A stretch of DNA of 64,000 nt, from NCBI RefSeq assembly GCF_016900655.1, contig NZ_JACJKH010000010.1:49244-113243 (forward strand), read 5' to 3'. Source of the DNA: Drancourtella massiliensis (GTDB taxonomy: Bacteria > Bacillota > Clostridia > Lachnospirales > Lachnospiraceae). Made by a program: the position numbers and the translations under genes. How positions within the stretch are numbered: position 1 is the first letter of the stretch; each line of letters opens with the position of its first letter. This document shows, in pieces, positions 15,489-24,076 of the stretch. A model generated the notes under the pieces. That model was not told the origin of the DNA. It was given only the letters and a program-made list of their open reading frames with translations, and ran no database searches.

Positions 15489-15546
15489 AATAAGACAAGA
15501 AAATCATATAATAAGGCAAGCGGGTTTATGCAAAACCATGTATAAT
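15489..15546 (+). promoter_or_regulatory. Probable AraC-type operator and promoter of the GH129 gene
   Basis: Direct repeats AATAAGACAAG (15489-15499) and AATAAGGCAAG (15510-15520) start 21 bases apart, two helical turns. Downstream are TTTATGCA (15525-15532) and a perfect -10 TATAAT (15541-15546). No acceptable -35 box is present, as expected for an activator-dependent promoter. Confidence 0.6.
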
Positions 15547-15601
15547 TGGAAATACAATAGGGTGAAACTGAACAAAATGGACAAAAAGGAAGGAAATTGG
15601 T

Positions 15602-17488
15602 ATGATTGAGATCACTAAAGCAGGTACAACTCTTATATTCGATGAGAATAAGCTGACCTTTGAGATGCGAAGAGATCAGGAAGCATGGAGATGGGCCGGT
15701 AATTATGTACCGAAGATGATTTGTGAAGAAGGAGAATTTCTGTTTCAGGATGCCAGCAGAATTTCACATGAAAAAGCCGAGAATGGAACGGGAAGCGGAA
15801 TCCTCAGTGTTTATGAGGGATTTTGTGTAAACGGTACAGAAACTCCTTACACCTTTGAAACATTTGTGTGGATTGAAGAGGCGACGGGGGACGTATTTTT
15901 TGAGTGGATTCCTGTAAAAGAAGAGGGGCTTCAGGTGCAGAAAGTACTCTGGCCGGGTGAAATGGAATTTGAAGAAGCGAAAGAAGACTGGTATACACTT
16001 CTGAACCAGGAACAGGGCATGTTGATCCCGAATACATGGCCGCAGGAGTTAAAGCCGGTGATTTTTGACGGATTTTTCGAAACTGCAGGAGGATATATGC
16101 CGTGGTTCGGCCAGGTGCGCGGACGTGCAGGATATATTGCGATCTGTGTAACGCCGTGGAATGCAGGATATCAGGCAGAGCATCCGGCAAACGGACCATA
16201 TTCTCATGTCAGCGTGAGATTTGAGCCAAGTCTTGGAAAAATGGATTACAGAAGAATTATGAAATATACTCTGTTATCTGACTGCGATTATAATGATCTT
16301 TGTAAAGTATACAGAAATTATGTCAATGAACAGGGAAGACTCAGAACACTGGAAGAAAAAGCAGCAAGAAATCCTTCTGTAAATGACCTGATCGGATGTG
16401 CATTTGTACATAAGGGAATCAAGACAGAAGTGCAGCCGAATTCTGATTTCTTTGACCCGGAAAATCCGGAGAAAAACAACCATCTGACTACATTTGAAAC
16501 AAGAGAAAAAGAAATCCGTCATCTTCATAATCTCGGTGTAGAAAAGCTGTATCTGCATCTGGACGGATGGGCACAGCCGGGATACGATAATCAGCATCCG
16601 GATTACCTTCCGGCATGTAAAGAGGCCGGCGGATGGGAAGGCATGAAATCTCTGGCAGATACCATGCATGAATGCGGATATATGTTTGGAATCCATGATC
16701 AGTACAGAGATTACTATCTGGCAGCTCCAAGCTTTGATGAAAATTATGCTTGCCGTCTCACAGATGGAAGCATTCCAAAACATCAGAGATGGGCGGGCGG
16801 ACCACAATCCTATCTGTGTGCGACACAGGCTCCTTACTATGTAAAGAGAAACTTCCAGGAAATTGAGAAAAACGGAATCCGTCTGGATGGTGCTTATCTG
16901 GACGTATTTACATGTAATGAGGGAGACGAGTGCGATAATCCTATGCACAGAATGACAAGAAGAGACTGTTATGAATTCCGTGCAAAATGCTTTGAATACC
17001 TTCTTTCAAAAGGAATTCTTCCAAGTTCTGAAGAGGTAAGCGACTGGGCAGTACCAAGTCTGGTATTTTGCCATTACGCGCCGTATGATTTCATGCTGCG
17101 CCAGCCGGGAGAACCAAAGCAGGGAATTCCGGTACCGCTTTATAACCTTGTTTATCATGACTGCGTGATTGAACCGTGGATGATGGATAAAGTGAGTGAA
17201 GAAGAAGACTACATGCTGTATGCGCTTCTGAACGGCGGGGCTCCATACCTGATCCGTGACGCCGCTTATCCGAATTTTGACGGTGCATTTGAAGCAGGTG
17301 TGGAATTAAAGCTGGAAGAAGATATCAAACGCTGCAAAGTGGTTTCGGATCTTCATGAAAAAGTTGCAAAATGCGAGATGGTACGTCATGAGATGGTAGA
17401 CAGCAATCCGATGATTCAGCGGACTACGTTCTCAGATGGAACGCAGGTAACGGTTGACTTTGAAAAACAGACATATGAGATTGCTTAA
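15602..17488 (+). CDS. GH129-type alpha-N-acetylgalactosaminidase
   Basis: 628-residue cytoplasmic protein (no signal peptide) resembling GH129/GH101-type enzymes that release GalNAc from Ser/Thr (Tn antigen). Residues matching those I recall for Bifidobacterium NagBb fall at nearly identical positions: nucleophile Asp434 (GAYLDVFTCNEGD; NagBb Asp435), acid/base Glu477 or Glu478 (PSSEEVSDWA; Glu478), stacking Trp397 (KHQRWAGG; Trp398), and O4-binding Asp321 (LYLHLDGWAQPG; Asp330). The domain order is an N-terminal beta region (1-250), a barrel (260-520) and a C-terminal beta part. The AAGGAAGG ribosome site precedes the ATG. A GalNAc kinase operon upstream and an ABC transporter downstream agree with this function. 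Confidence 0.85.
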   Translation: MIEITKAGTTLIFDENKLTFEMRRDQEAWRWAGNYVPKMICEEGEFLFQDASRISHEKAENGTGSGILSVYEGFCVNGTETPYTFETFVWIEEATGDVFFEWIPVKEEGLQVQKVLWPGEMEFEEAKEDWYTLLNQEQGMLIPNTWPQELKPVIFDGFFETAGGYMPWFGQVRGRAGYIAICVTPWNAGYQAEHPANGPYSHVSVRFEPSLGKMDYRRIMKYTLLSDCDYNDLCKVYRNYVNEQGRLRTLEEKAARNPSVNDLIGCAFVHKGIKTEVQPNSDFFDPENPEKNNHLTTFETREKEIRHLHNLGVEKLYLHLDGWAQPGYDNQHPDYLPACKEAGGWEGMKSLADTMHECGYMFGIHDQYRDYYLAAPSFDENYACRLTDGSIPKHQRWAGGPQSYLCATQAPYYVKRNFQEIEKNGIRLDGAYLDVFTCNEGDECDNPMHRMTRRDCYEFRAKCFEYLLSKGILPSSEEVSDWAVPSLVFCHYAPYDFMLRQPGEPKQGIPVPLYNLVYHDCVIEPWMMDKVSEEEDYMLYALLNGGAPYLIRDAAYPNFDGAFEAGVELKLEEDIKRCKVVSDLHEKVAKCEMVRHEMVDSNPMIQRTTFSDGTQVTVDFEKQTYEIA

Positions 17489-17509
17489 AAAGTAAATATA
17501 AATGAAAAT

Positions 17510-17560
17510 GGCGGAATTTATGTGACAGCATTGAAATCATATAGATTCCGCCGTGTTTTT
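17510..17560 (+). terminator. Terminator after the GH129 gene
   Basis: GGCGGAAT (17510-17517) pairs with ATTCCGCC (17545-17552), and the stem continues inward as TTATGTGA with TCATATAG. A TTTTTT run follows. Confidence 0.85.
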
Positions 17561-17610
17561 TAAGCGGCACTTTATTGTGCTAATATACAAAAATCAAACT
17601 GAAAAAATAG

Positions 17611-17733
17611 GACAAGGTGTACAGACAAAACAAATGATAAGAATGTGTATTATGCAATTAGACTAAAAGCAGGATGATTTGACAAGATAACAGGACAATA
17701 AGAAAAGCATTTATGCATAAAAAACTATATAAT
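17611..17733 (+). promoter_or_regulatory. Regulatory region before the Gfo/Idh-ABC operon
   Basis: The 297-base gap after the GH129 gene holds several GACAA(G) boxes (17611, 17624, 17681, 17694), two TTATGCA elements (17650-17656 and 17711-17717) and a -10 TATAAT at 17728-17733. The TTATGCA-to-TATAAT arrangement repeats that before the GH129 gene, suggesting the same regulator. No gene was seen in the gap. Confidence 0.5.
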
Positions 17734-17785
17734 TAAGTCAATCGATAGTTGAAAAACACAATATAAAGGAAGAAAGTGAGGGGTA

Positions 17786-19075
17786 ATGTTGAGCGGTAAG
17801 ATTACAATTGCTTTGGCTGGCCTGGGAAGCCGCGGGAAAGATACTTACGCACAGGCAGTAAAAAAGTTTCCGGAGAAAATGGAAATTGTAGCAATCGCAG
17901 ACATCGATCCTGCCAAGGTAGAGGAAGTGGCGGAAGAGTTCCATATTCCTCAGGAAAGATGTTTTACAAGTGCGGAGGATCTGATTGCACAGGACAAGCT
18001 TGCTGATGTGATGTTCATCACAACGCAGGATCAGCAGCATGTAAGGCAGGCTATACCGGCGTTGAGAAAAGGATATCATCTGCTTCTTGAAAAGCCGATA
18101 TCACCGGATCTGGATGAGTGCAGAGAATTGGTTAAAGTCGCAAAAGAATGCGACAGACAGGTTATTGTATGTCATGTGCTCCGATATACACCTATCTACT
18201 CTAAAGTAAAGGAAGTTATTGATTCGGGAGTAGCGGGTGATATTGTTTCAGTTATGTCTATTGAAAATGTTGGATACTGGCATCAGGCACATAGTTTTGT
18301 CAGAGGAAACTGGAGAAATTCCAATACGACCAGCCCTATGATTTTGCAGAAGTGCTGTCACGATATGGATTTACTGCTGTGGCTGACAGGAAAGACATGC
18401 GAGTCGGTATCTTCTTTTGGGGATACATACTTATTCAAAGAAGAATGCGCTCCGGAAGGTGCTGCTCACCGCTGTATGGATGGATGTAAAGTAAAGGACA
18501 GTTGTCCGTATGATGCAGAGAAGATTTATCTGAAACATCCGAAAATTGGCGTTGAAAATGGTCATACAGAGTGGCCGGTGAATGTACTGACGCTGCATCC
18601 TACAGTAGAGAGTGTAACAGAGGCGATCAAGACGGGACCATATGGTCGGTGCGTGTATTACTGTGACAATAATGTGGTTGACCATCAGGTCGTGAACTTA
18701 AAGATGACAGATGGTTCAACGATCAGCCATACGATGTGCGGCTTTACAGGAACTGGAAGCCGTTATGCAAAGTTTATGGGAACAAAAGGCGAGATTATCG
18801 CCGATATGACAGCTAATACAATTCAGATTACACCGTTTGGTCAAGAAACGCAGACAATCGATGTAAACAAAATTGCTACGGATTTCTCCGGACACGGCGG
18901 CGGAGATGTCAGAATGGTAGAAGAGTTTATTGATATGCTGCTCGAAGGGAAGGGCCCTTCCGGAAGAACTACAACAGTAGAGCAGTCTGTAGAAAGTCAT
19001 TATTGTGCACTTGCTGCTGAAGAGTCCAGATTACACGGTGGTGCTGTAGTGGATCTGGATACATTAAGAAATTAA
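17786..19075 (+). CDS. Gfo/Idh/MocA-family oxidoreductase with Cys motif
   Basis: 429-residue NAD(P)-dependent sugar oxidoreductase. The N-terminal Rossmann fold begins ITIALAGLGSRGKD, the dinucleotide-binding EKP motif is LLLEKPISPD, and the active-site helix includes HDMDLLLWLTG. An insertion with Cys-x3-Cys-x5-Cys ([20 protein letters not shown]) is not part of standard family members and could bind a metal. It leads the sugar ABC transporter operon and follows an alpha-GalNAcase gene; the paralogous pseudogene at 44041 follows an alpha-galactosidase. It may oxidise the imported or released sugar. ATG 17786 is very close to GAGGGG; TTG 17789 is an alternative start. Confidence 0.85.
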   Translation: MLSGKITIALAGLGSRGKDTYAQAVKKFPEKMEIVAIADIDPAKVEEVAEEFHIPQERCFTSAEDLIAQDKLADVMFITTQDQQHVRQAIPALRKGYHLLLEKPISPDLDECRELVKVAKECDRQVIVCHVLRYTPIYSKVKEVIDSGVAGDIVSVMSIENVGYWHQAHSFVRGNWRNSNTTSPMILQKCCHDMDLLLWLTGKTCESVSSFGDTYLFKEECAPEGAAHRCMDGCKVKDSCPYDAEKIYLKHPKIGVENGHTEWPVNVLTLHPTVESVTEAIKTGPYGRCVYYCDNNVVDHQVVNLKMTDGSTISHTMCGFTGTGSRYAKFMGTKGEIIADMTANTIQITPFGQETQTIDVNKIATDFSGHGGGDVRMVEEFIDMLLEGKGPSGRTTTVEQSVESHYCALAAEESRLHGGAVVDLDTLRN

Positions 19076-19081
19076 TGTTTG

Positions 19082-19108
19082 ATATGTAAATGGGACACCA
19101 TTTCATAT
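19082..19108 (+). other. Intercistronic hairpin before the binding-protein gene
   Basis: ATATG-t-AAATGG pairs with CCATTT-CATAT around loop GACA. With no T run behind it, it is more likely an mRNA processing or stabilising element than a terminator. Such hairpins often raise the abundance of the binding-protein message relative to the upstream gene. Confidence 0.55.
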
Positions 19109-19154
19109 ATGCGAGAAACTGGCGAAAGCTAAAAAAGAAAAGGAGAGTGTTATT

Positions 19155-20447
19155 ATGAAAAAGAACCTCAAAAAAATTACGGCTGTTGGTTTGACAGCTC
19201 TTCTCGGCGCTGGCCTCCTTGCCGGATGCGGCGGTGACGGTAAAAGCGGTGGAAGCAAAGATGGAAAAGTAGAACTGGTAATGAGTGTATGGGATTCTGA
19301 CCAGCAGCCTGTAATGGAAAAAATGGCAGAAGCATACAACAAAGAACACCCGGATGTTGAAGTAACTACACAGCTTACAACATGGTCTGAATACTGGACA
19401 AAACTGGAAGCAAGTGCAACAGGCGGAAGTGCTCCGGACATCATCACAATGAATGTTCTTCATGTAGAAGAATATGCAGATGCAGGTATCCTTATGGATC
19501 TGACAGATGCAGAAGCAGAATCTGATCTGAAAATTCATGAGAACTTCCCGGCTCCGCTGGTAGATGGATATACAGTAGACGGTAAACTTTACGGAATTCC
19601 AAAAGACTTCGATACCAACGCAGTATTCTATAACAAAGAAATCTTTGACCAGGCAGGCGTTGCTTATCCGCAGGACGGATGGACATTTGAAGACTTCCGC
19701 AAGACATGCGAAGATCTTCAGGCAGCAGGACTTCCGGAAGGTGTGTACCCGACAGCAATCAACAGAAACTCCGGACAGACAACATATGATGCAACTGTAT
19801 ATGCAAACGGCGGATATTTCCTGAGCGAAGGAAATGAGAAATCCGGATGGGGCGAACAGGCTACAATCGACGGTATCCAGCCATGGCTTGATCTTGTATT
19901 AGACGGACTGTCTCCTACACTTCAGCAGATGTCCGATACAGACCCGGATGCAATGTTCCAGGGTGGACAGCTTGCAATGTACTTCTCCGGAAACTATATG
20001 ATTACATCATACAACAAGACTCTGGAAGGAAAGTACGGTATTGCTAAGAGACCTACATTCAACGGAAAAGATACAGATATCATCAACGGACTTGCATTCT
20101 CTGTATCTGCAAATACAGAACATCCAGAAGAAGCAAAAGAATTCGCTCTGTGGTTAGGAAGCGAAGAAGCTCAGAAGATTCAGGGTGAATCCGGAGTATG
20201 TATTTCTGCAAGAAATGACTGCCAGCAGTATTTTGTTGATGCACATGACGAAGTAGACTGCCAGGTATTCCTTGACAATGTAGCAAACTCCGAATTACTG
20301 CCTCACTGCAAAGTAACATCTGAGCTCAGCCAGGTTGAAAAGAAATATCTTGAACCAGCTTGGAAAGGTGAAACAAATCTTGCAGATGCATGTAAAAACA
20401 TTGCAAAAGAACAGGATCCGATCCTTGAAAAAATGAATTCTAAATAA
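19155..20447 (+). CDS. Sugar ABC transporter substrate-binding lipoprotein
   Basis: 430-residue family 1 extracellular solute-binding protein that captures a carbohydrate outside the cell. Signal peptide MKKNLKKITAVGLTALLGA with lipobox LLAGC (lipid-anchored Cys near residue 25). The mature protein has the usual two-lobe pattern, including GKLYGIPKDFDTNAVFYNKEIFDQAG and GGQLAMYFSGNYMI. Followed closely by two permeases. Because an alpha-N-acetylgalactosaminidase and GalNAc kinase are encoded just upstream, GalNAc-containing glycans or glycopeptides are likely ligands (inference). AAAAGGAG ribosome site. Confidence 0.93.
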   Translation: MKKNLKKITAVGLTALLGAGLLAGCGGDGKSGGSKDGKVELVMSVWDSDQQPVMEKMAEAYNKEHPDVEVTTQLTTWSEYWTKLEASATGGSAPDIITMNVLHVEEYADAGILMDLTDAEAESDLKIHENFPAPLVDGYTVDGKLYGIPKDFDTNAVFYNKEIFDQAGVAYPQDGWTFEDFRKTCEDLQAAGLPEGVYPTAINRNSGQTTYDATVYANGGYFLSEGNEKSGWGEQATIDGIQPWLDLVLDGLSPTLQQMSDTDPDAMFQGGQLAMYFSGNYMITSYNKTLEGKYGIAKRPTFNGKDTDIINGLAFSVSANTEHPEEAKEFALWLGSEEAQKIQGESGVCISARNDCQQYFVDAHDEVDCQVFLDNVANSELLPHCKVTSELSQVEKKYLEPAWKGETNLADACKNIAKEQDPILEKMNSK

Positions 20448-20460
20448 TTAAGGTGATACT

Positions 20461-21384
20461 ATGAGTAAAGCAAATACTAAGGCGGTGAAGAAAAAAGCAA
20501 CCAGACGCCAGAAAAAAGACTGGATTGCAGGATATCTCTTCATTGCACCGGTTACAATCGGATTGTTCATATTCTACGTGTTTCCATTCTTTCAAAACTT
20601 CTGGTTCAGTTTTAACGATGTAAACAAGTTTAATATGGCAACATTTAACGGAATAGAAAACTATAAACAGTTGTTTAATGAGCCGGAACTTCTTCTGGCA
20701 CTGAAAAATACGTTTTTATACGCTGTTATCACTGTGCCGGTTGGATTGATTATTTCACTGGTATTGGCTACATTCCTGAATTCAAAAATTAAAGGGAAAG
20801 GTTTATACAGAACCATCTACTTCCTGCCGTCAGTTACCATGGCGGCAGCGGTAGCCCTTGTTTGGAAACTGATCTTCAATGGAGATTATGGTATTCTGAA
20901 CGAAGTGCTTGGAATTTTCGGAATCGAAGGTCAAAGCTGGCTCACAAACCCGCACACGGCATTGTTCTGCGTTATGCTGGTTGGTATCTGGAGTGGTGCC
21001 GGTTATAATATGATCATTCTTCTTGCGGGTATGCAGGGAGTATCGAAATCATATTATGAAGCTGCAGAAATTGACGGAGCGGGCCCTGTGCAAAGATTTT
21101 TTAAGATTACAATCCCGCTGGTATCTCCTACAATCTTTTTCGTAACGATCACAGGATTAATTGGTGCATTCCAGGTGTTCGATACACTCTACATGATGGT
21201 AGATATGGACAAGAACCCGGCATTTAACGCAATTAAGACTGTAAACGTACTGTTCTATCAGAACGCGTTCGTATATGGATATAAAGGATATGCGGCAGCC
21301 ATTTCTATCTTTATGTTCGTAATCATTATGATTATCACAGTGATTCAGCTGTGGGGACAGAAGAAATGGGTTAACTACGATTAA
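20461..21384 (+). CDS. Sugar ABC transporter permease (MalF-like)
   Basis: 307-residue inner-membrane subunit with six predicted transmembrane segments after a basic cytoplasmic N-terminus (KAVKKKATRRQKKDW). The ATPase-docking EAA loop is YYEAAEIDGAGPVQRFFKITIPL. Starts 13 bases after the binding-protein stop, AAGGTG ribosome site. It forms a heterodimer with the next permease. The operon lacks its own ATPase. Confidence 0.93.
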   Translation: MSKANTKAVKKKATRRQKKDWIAGYLFIAPVTIGLFIFYVFPFFQNFWFSFNDVNKFNMATFNGIENYKQLFNEPELLLALKNTFLYAVITVPVGLIISLVLATFLNSKIKGKGLYRTIYFLPSVTMAAAVALVWKLIFNGDYGILNEVLGIFGIEGQSWLTNPHTALFCVMLVGIWSGAGYNMIILLAGMQGVSKSYYEAAEIDGAGPVQRFFKITIPLVSPTIFFVTITGLIGAFQVFDTLYMMVDMDKNPAFNAIKTVNVLFYQNAFVYGYKGYAAAISIFMFVIIMIITVIQLWGQKKWVNYD

Positions 21385-21402
21385 AAGAGAGGATGAGATA
21401 TC

Positions 21403-22230
21403 GTGAAAACAGCGAGGGCTAGAAGCCATTTAATTATACATATTATATTGATTGCCGGTATTGCAATCACTGTATTCCCGTTTCTCTGGATGATTTTTAC
21501 ATCATTTAAGACATTGCCGGAATCTATGAAAATTCCTCCGACAATTCTTCCAGAAAGTTTAAATACGGAATCTTATCAGTATGTATTTGACGTATTACCA
21601 TTTGCAAAGATTTATCTTAATACAGTGTTTGTTACTGTACTGACAGTATTATTTCAGGTAGCATTTTGTACAATGGCGGCTTATGGTTTTGCCAGAATCG
21701 AATTTCCGTTTAAGAATGCACTGTTCCTGATTTTGTTAGCAATTCTGATGGTTCCGGGACAGATTTTCCTGATTCCACAGTATCTGATTATTCAGAATTT
21801 AGGACTTGCCAACACCATTCCCGGCCTGTTTCTTCCAAACCTCTTTAGTGCGTTTGGTACCTTCCTTTTGAGACAGTTCTTCATGTCTTTACCAAAGGAA
21901 CTGGAAGAGGCAGCGCTGCTGGATGGATGTAACCGTTTCCAGATTTTTGGAAAGATTATGTTACCACTTGTAAAACCAGGTATTGTAGCGCTGGTAATCT
22001 TTACAGCAAGATTTGCATGGAACGACTTTATGTGGCCGTTAATTGTCAACTCAGATCCTCAGAAGATGACACTTGCACCGTCATTGTCACTTCTGAAAGG
22101 ACAGTATGCGACAAATTATCCTGTACAGATGGCCGGTGCAGTACTGGCAGTTATTCCGATGATTGTTGTTTTTGTTATTTTCCAGAAGCAGTTCATTGAA
22201 GGTGTTGCACAGTCTGGTATTAAAGGCTAA
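21403..22230 (+). CDS. Sugar ABC transporter permease (MalG-like)
   Basis: 275-residue permease with about six transmembrane segments and an EAA loop ELEEAALLDGCNRFQIFGKIMLPL. GTG start at 21403 preceded by AGAGGATGAG. The C-terminus FIEGVAQSGIKG is typical of MalG-type partners. Last gene of the operon; a strong terminator follows. The energy-giving ATPase is probably the MsmX-type protein encoded at 33626. Confidence 0.93.
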   Translation: MKTARARSHLIIHIILIAGIAITVFPFLWMIFTSFKTLPESMKIPPTILPESLNTESYQYVFDVLPFAKIYLNTVFVTVLTVLFQVAFCTMAAYGFARIEFPFKNALFLILLAILMVPGQIFLIPQYLIIQNLGLANTIPGLFLPNLFSAFGTFLLRQFFMSLPKELEEAALLDGCNRFQIFGKIMLPLVKPGIVALVIFTARFAWNDFMWPLIVNSDPQKMTLAPSLSLLKGQYATNYPVQMAGAVLAVIPMIVVFVIFQKQFIEGVAQSGIKG

Positions 22231-22250
22231 AAATTACATAAGTATTTTTG

Positions 22251-22281
22251 GGGCGCAGAAAAATCTGCGCCCTTGCTTTTT
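22251..22281 (+). terminator. Terminator of the sugar ABC operon
   Basis: GGGCGCAGA (22251-22259) pairs with TCTGCGCCC (22264-22272), loop AAAA, then TTGCTTTTT. Confidence 0.9.
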
Positions 22282-22371
22282 ACCGCGGATTCTGCTATGC
22301 TGAGAGAATAATCTAATCACAAATCTATGTTCAAATCTGATTTATTTTCAATTCAAAGGAGGCTTCTGCCT

Positions 22372-23268
22372 ATGCGTAAAAAGCAAAGAAAAACCATATC
22401 TAAAACTCACAGAAAAACCATATCTCAAAACAGCAGTGTTAATCGAAAGTACAAAGACACACTTTTCCGAATGATCTTCCGGGACAGGAAAAATCTTTTA
22501 TCTCTTTACAATGCATTGAACAACTCTTCTTACACAGACCCCGATGAAATGGAAATTACAACACTGGAAGATGTTATTTATGTAGGAATGAAAAACGACG
22601 TATCTTTTCTTTTTTCCAGCATTATGAATCTGTACGAACACCAAAGCACAGTGAATCCGAATATGCCCGTACGTGGACTTTTCTATCTGGCGAGAATTTA
22701 TCAAAACTATATAAAGAAAATGGACCTTAATATTTACAGCTCCGGGCAGATTCCTTTACCGGTTCCGGTATATGTGGTATTCTATAATGGAGGAAAGGCG
22801 GAAGACGAATACCAGGAATTGAAGCTTTCGGATGCGTTCATGAAATCGGAATTCACAGGGCAGGCAGCTTTGGAGTGCAATGTAATGGTGATTAATATTA
22901 ACCTGGGACATAACGAAGAATTGTTGGAAAACTGCAAAATTTTGTGGGAGTACGCATACTTTGTAAACGAGGTCCGGGAGAACCAGAAGCATGGATTTTC
23001 CATAGAAGAAGCGGTTCGGAAAGCTCAGAAGAACTGTATTGAACAGGATATACTGAAAGAATTCCTGAAGAAAAACAGTGCGGAGGTGAAGGACGTGATT
23101 CTGGAAGAGTTCAATCAGGAGCAGTATGAGGAAGGACTCCGAAAAGAAGGACAGATGGAGGGCAGAAAGGAAACATTGATTAATCTTTACCGGAAACATC
23201 TTCTGACGCTGGAGCAGGCGGCAGAGGAATATGGAACGACAGTGGAAGAGTTTCAGAAACTCCTGTGA
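22372..23268 (+). CDS. Rpn-family nuclease / putative transposase (PD-(D/E)XK)
   Basis: 298-residue member of the Rpn (recombination-promoting nuclease, PF04754-type) family. Family landmarks: RKYKDTLFRMIF at the start, MKNDVSFLFSSIMNLYEHQS with the conserved Asp-Val-Ser-Phe and Glu/Gln catalytic region, and the PVPVYVVFYNG strand. The C-terminal tail NLYRKHLLTLEQAAEEYGTTVEEFQKLL is a small helical module shared almost exactly with the copy at the window's right edge. Start at ATG 22372 behind AAAGGAGG; the reading frame upstream is open but lacks this signal. No terminal inverted repeats were recognised, so mobility is unproven. Confidence 0.85.
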   Translation: MRKKQRKTISKTHRKTISQNSSVNRKYKDTLFRMIFRDRKNLLSLYNALNNSSYTDPDEMEITTLEDVIYVGMKNDVSFLFSSIMNLYEHQSTVNPNMPVRGLFYLARIYQNYIKKMDLNIYSSGQIPLPVPVYVVFYNGGKAEDEYQELKLSDAFMKSEFTGQAALECNVMVININLGHNEELLENCKILWEYAYFVNEVRENQKHGFSIEEAVRKAQKNCIEQDILKEFLKKNSAEVKDVILEEFNQEQYEEGLRKEGQMEGRKETLINLYRKHLLTLEQAAEEYGTTVEEFQKLL

Positions 23269-23317
23269 TTGCTCCGGCGGGTAGCCGGATATCCTTTCCG
23301 GCCGTTATAAAGAAGAT

Positions 23318-23345
23318 TTGAAAACCGGCCTTCTGGTGTTATAAT
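23318..23345 (+). promoter_or_regulatory. Promoter of the FMN flavoprotein gene
   Basis: TTGAAA (23318-23323), 16-base spacer, TATAAT (23340-23345), 45 bases before the start codon. Confidence 0.75.
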
Positions 23346-23389
23346 AGTATTGTTGGGAAACATCAATTTTGAGTCAGGAGGTACATATC

Positions 23390-24007
23390 ATGAAAGTATT
23401 GATGATCAATGGAAGTCCGAAGAAAAACGGGAATACATCGATTGCCTTGCAGGAAATGGAAAGAATTTTTGCAGAAGAGGGAATTGAGACAGAAATTCTG
23501 CATGTCGGAAACAAGCCGGTCAGAGGCTGCATAGCCTGCGGACAGTGTTTCGAGAAAGGCAGATGTGTCTTTGATGATATTGTAAATCAGACGGCAGAGA
23601 AGTTTGAGGAATGTGACGGACTTGTTGTAGGATCACCGGTCTATTATGCGTCAGCAAATGCAACACTGGTAGCATTTCTGACAAGACTTTTCTACAGTAC
23701 ACATTTTGATAAAACAATGAAAGTCGGTGCTGCGGTGGCAGTAGCCAGAAGAGGTGGACTTTCCTCTACTTTTGATGAGTTGAATAAATTTTTTACTATT
23801 TCAGGCATGCCGGTAGCATCCGGACAGTACTGGAACAGCATTCACGGAAGAGAGCCGGGAGAGGCCGCAGAGGATGCGGAAGGATTGCAGAGTATGCGCA
23901 CACTTGCCAGAAATATGGCATTTCTGATGAAGAGTATTAAGCTCGGAAAAGAAACATATGGACTGCCGGAAAAGGAAGATCCGATCAGAACAAATTTTGT
24001 CCGTTAG
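23390..24007 (+). CDS. NADPH-dependent FMN reductase / iron-sulfur flavoprotein
   Basis: 205-residue flavodoxin-fold oxidoreductase. FMN phosphate loop INGSPKKNGNTS near the N-terminus; the compact Cys cluster GCIACGQCFEKGRC (C-x2-C-x2-C-x5-C) is typical of iron-sulfur flavoproteins; VGSPVYYASANA is the isoalloxazine loop. Start at ATG 23390 directed by AGGAGGT; the upstream TTG in frame precedes this site. An Rrf2 regulator with its own promoter follows by 69 bases and may control this gene in response to redox state. Confidence 0.87.
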   Translation: MKVLMINGSPKKNGNTSIALQEMERIFAEEGIETEILHVGNKPVRGCIACGQCFEKGRCVFDDIVNQTAEKFEECDGLVVGSPVYYASANATLVAFLTRLFYSTHFDKTMKVGAAVAVARRGGLSSTFDELNKFFTISGMPVASGQYWNSIHGREPGEAAEDAEGLQSMRTLARNMAFLMKSIKLGKETYGLPEKEDPIRTNFVR

Positions 24008-24022
24008 ACCATATTGTAATCG

Positions 24023-24051
24023 TTGACATTACATCGAAATGCGGATAAAAT
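24023..24051 (+). promoter_or_regulatory. Promoter of the Rrf2 regulator
   Basis: TTGACA (24023-24028), 17 bases, TAAAAT (24046-24051); 25 bases before the start codon. Confidence 0.85.
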
Positions 24052-24076
24052 AGTATGCATGAAGGAGGAATTTACG

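Noticed and set aside
17786..19075. GH109 (NAD-dependent alpha-N-acetylgalactosaminidase) assignment for the Gfo/Idh/MocA protein
   Set aside because: The family relation is only at the Gfo/Idh fold level; the sequence has the general EKP motif and a Cys insertion, and I see no GH109-specific signature.
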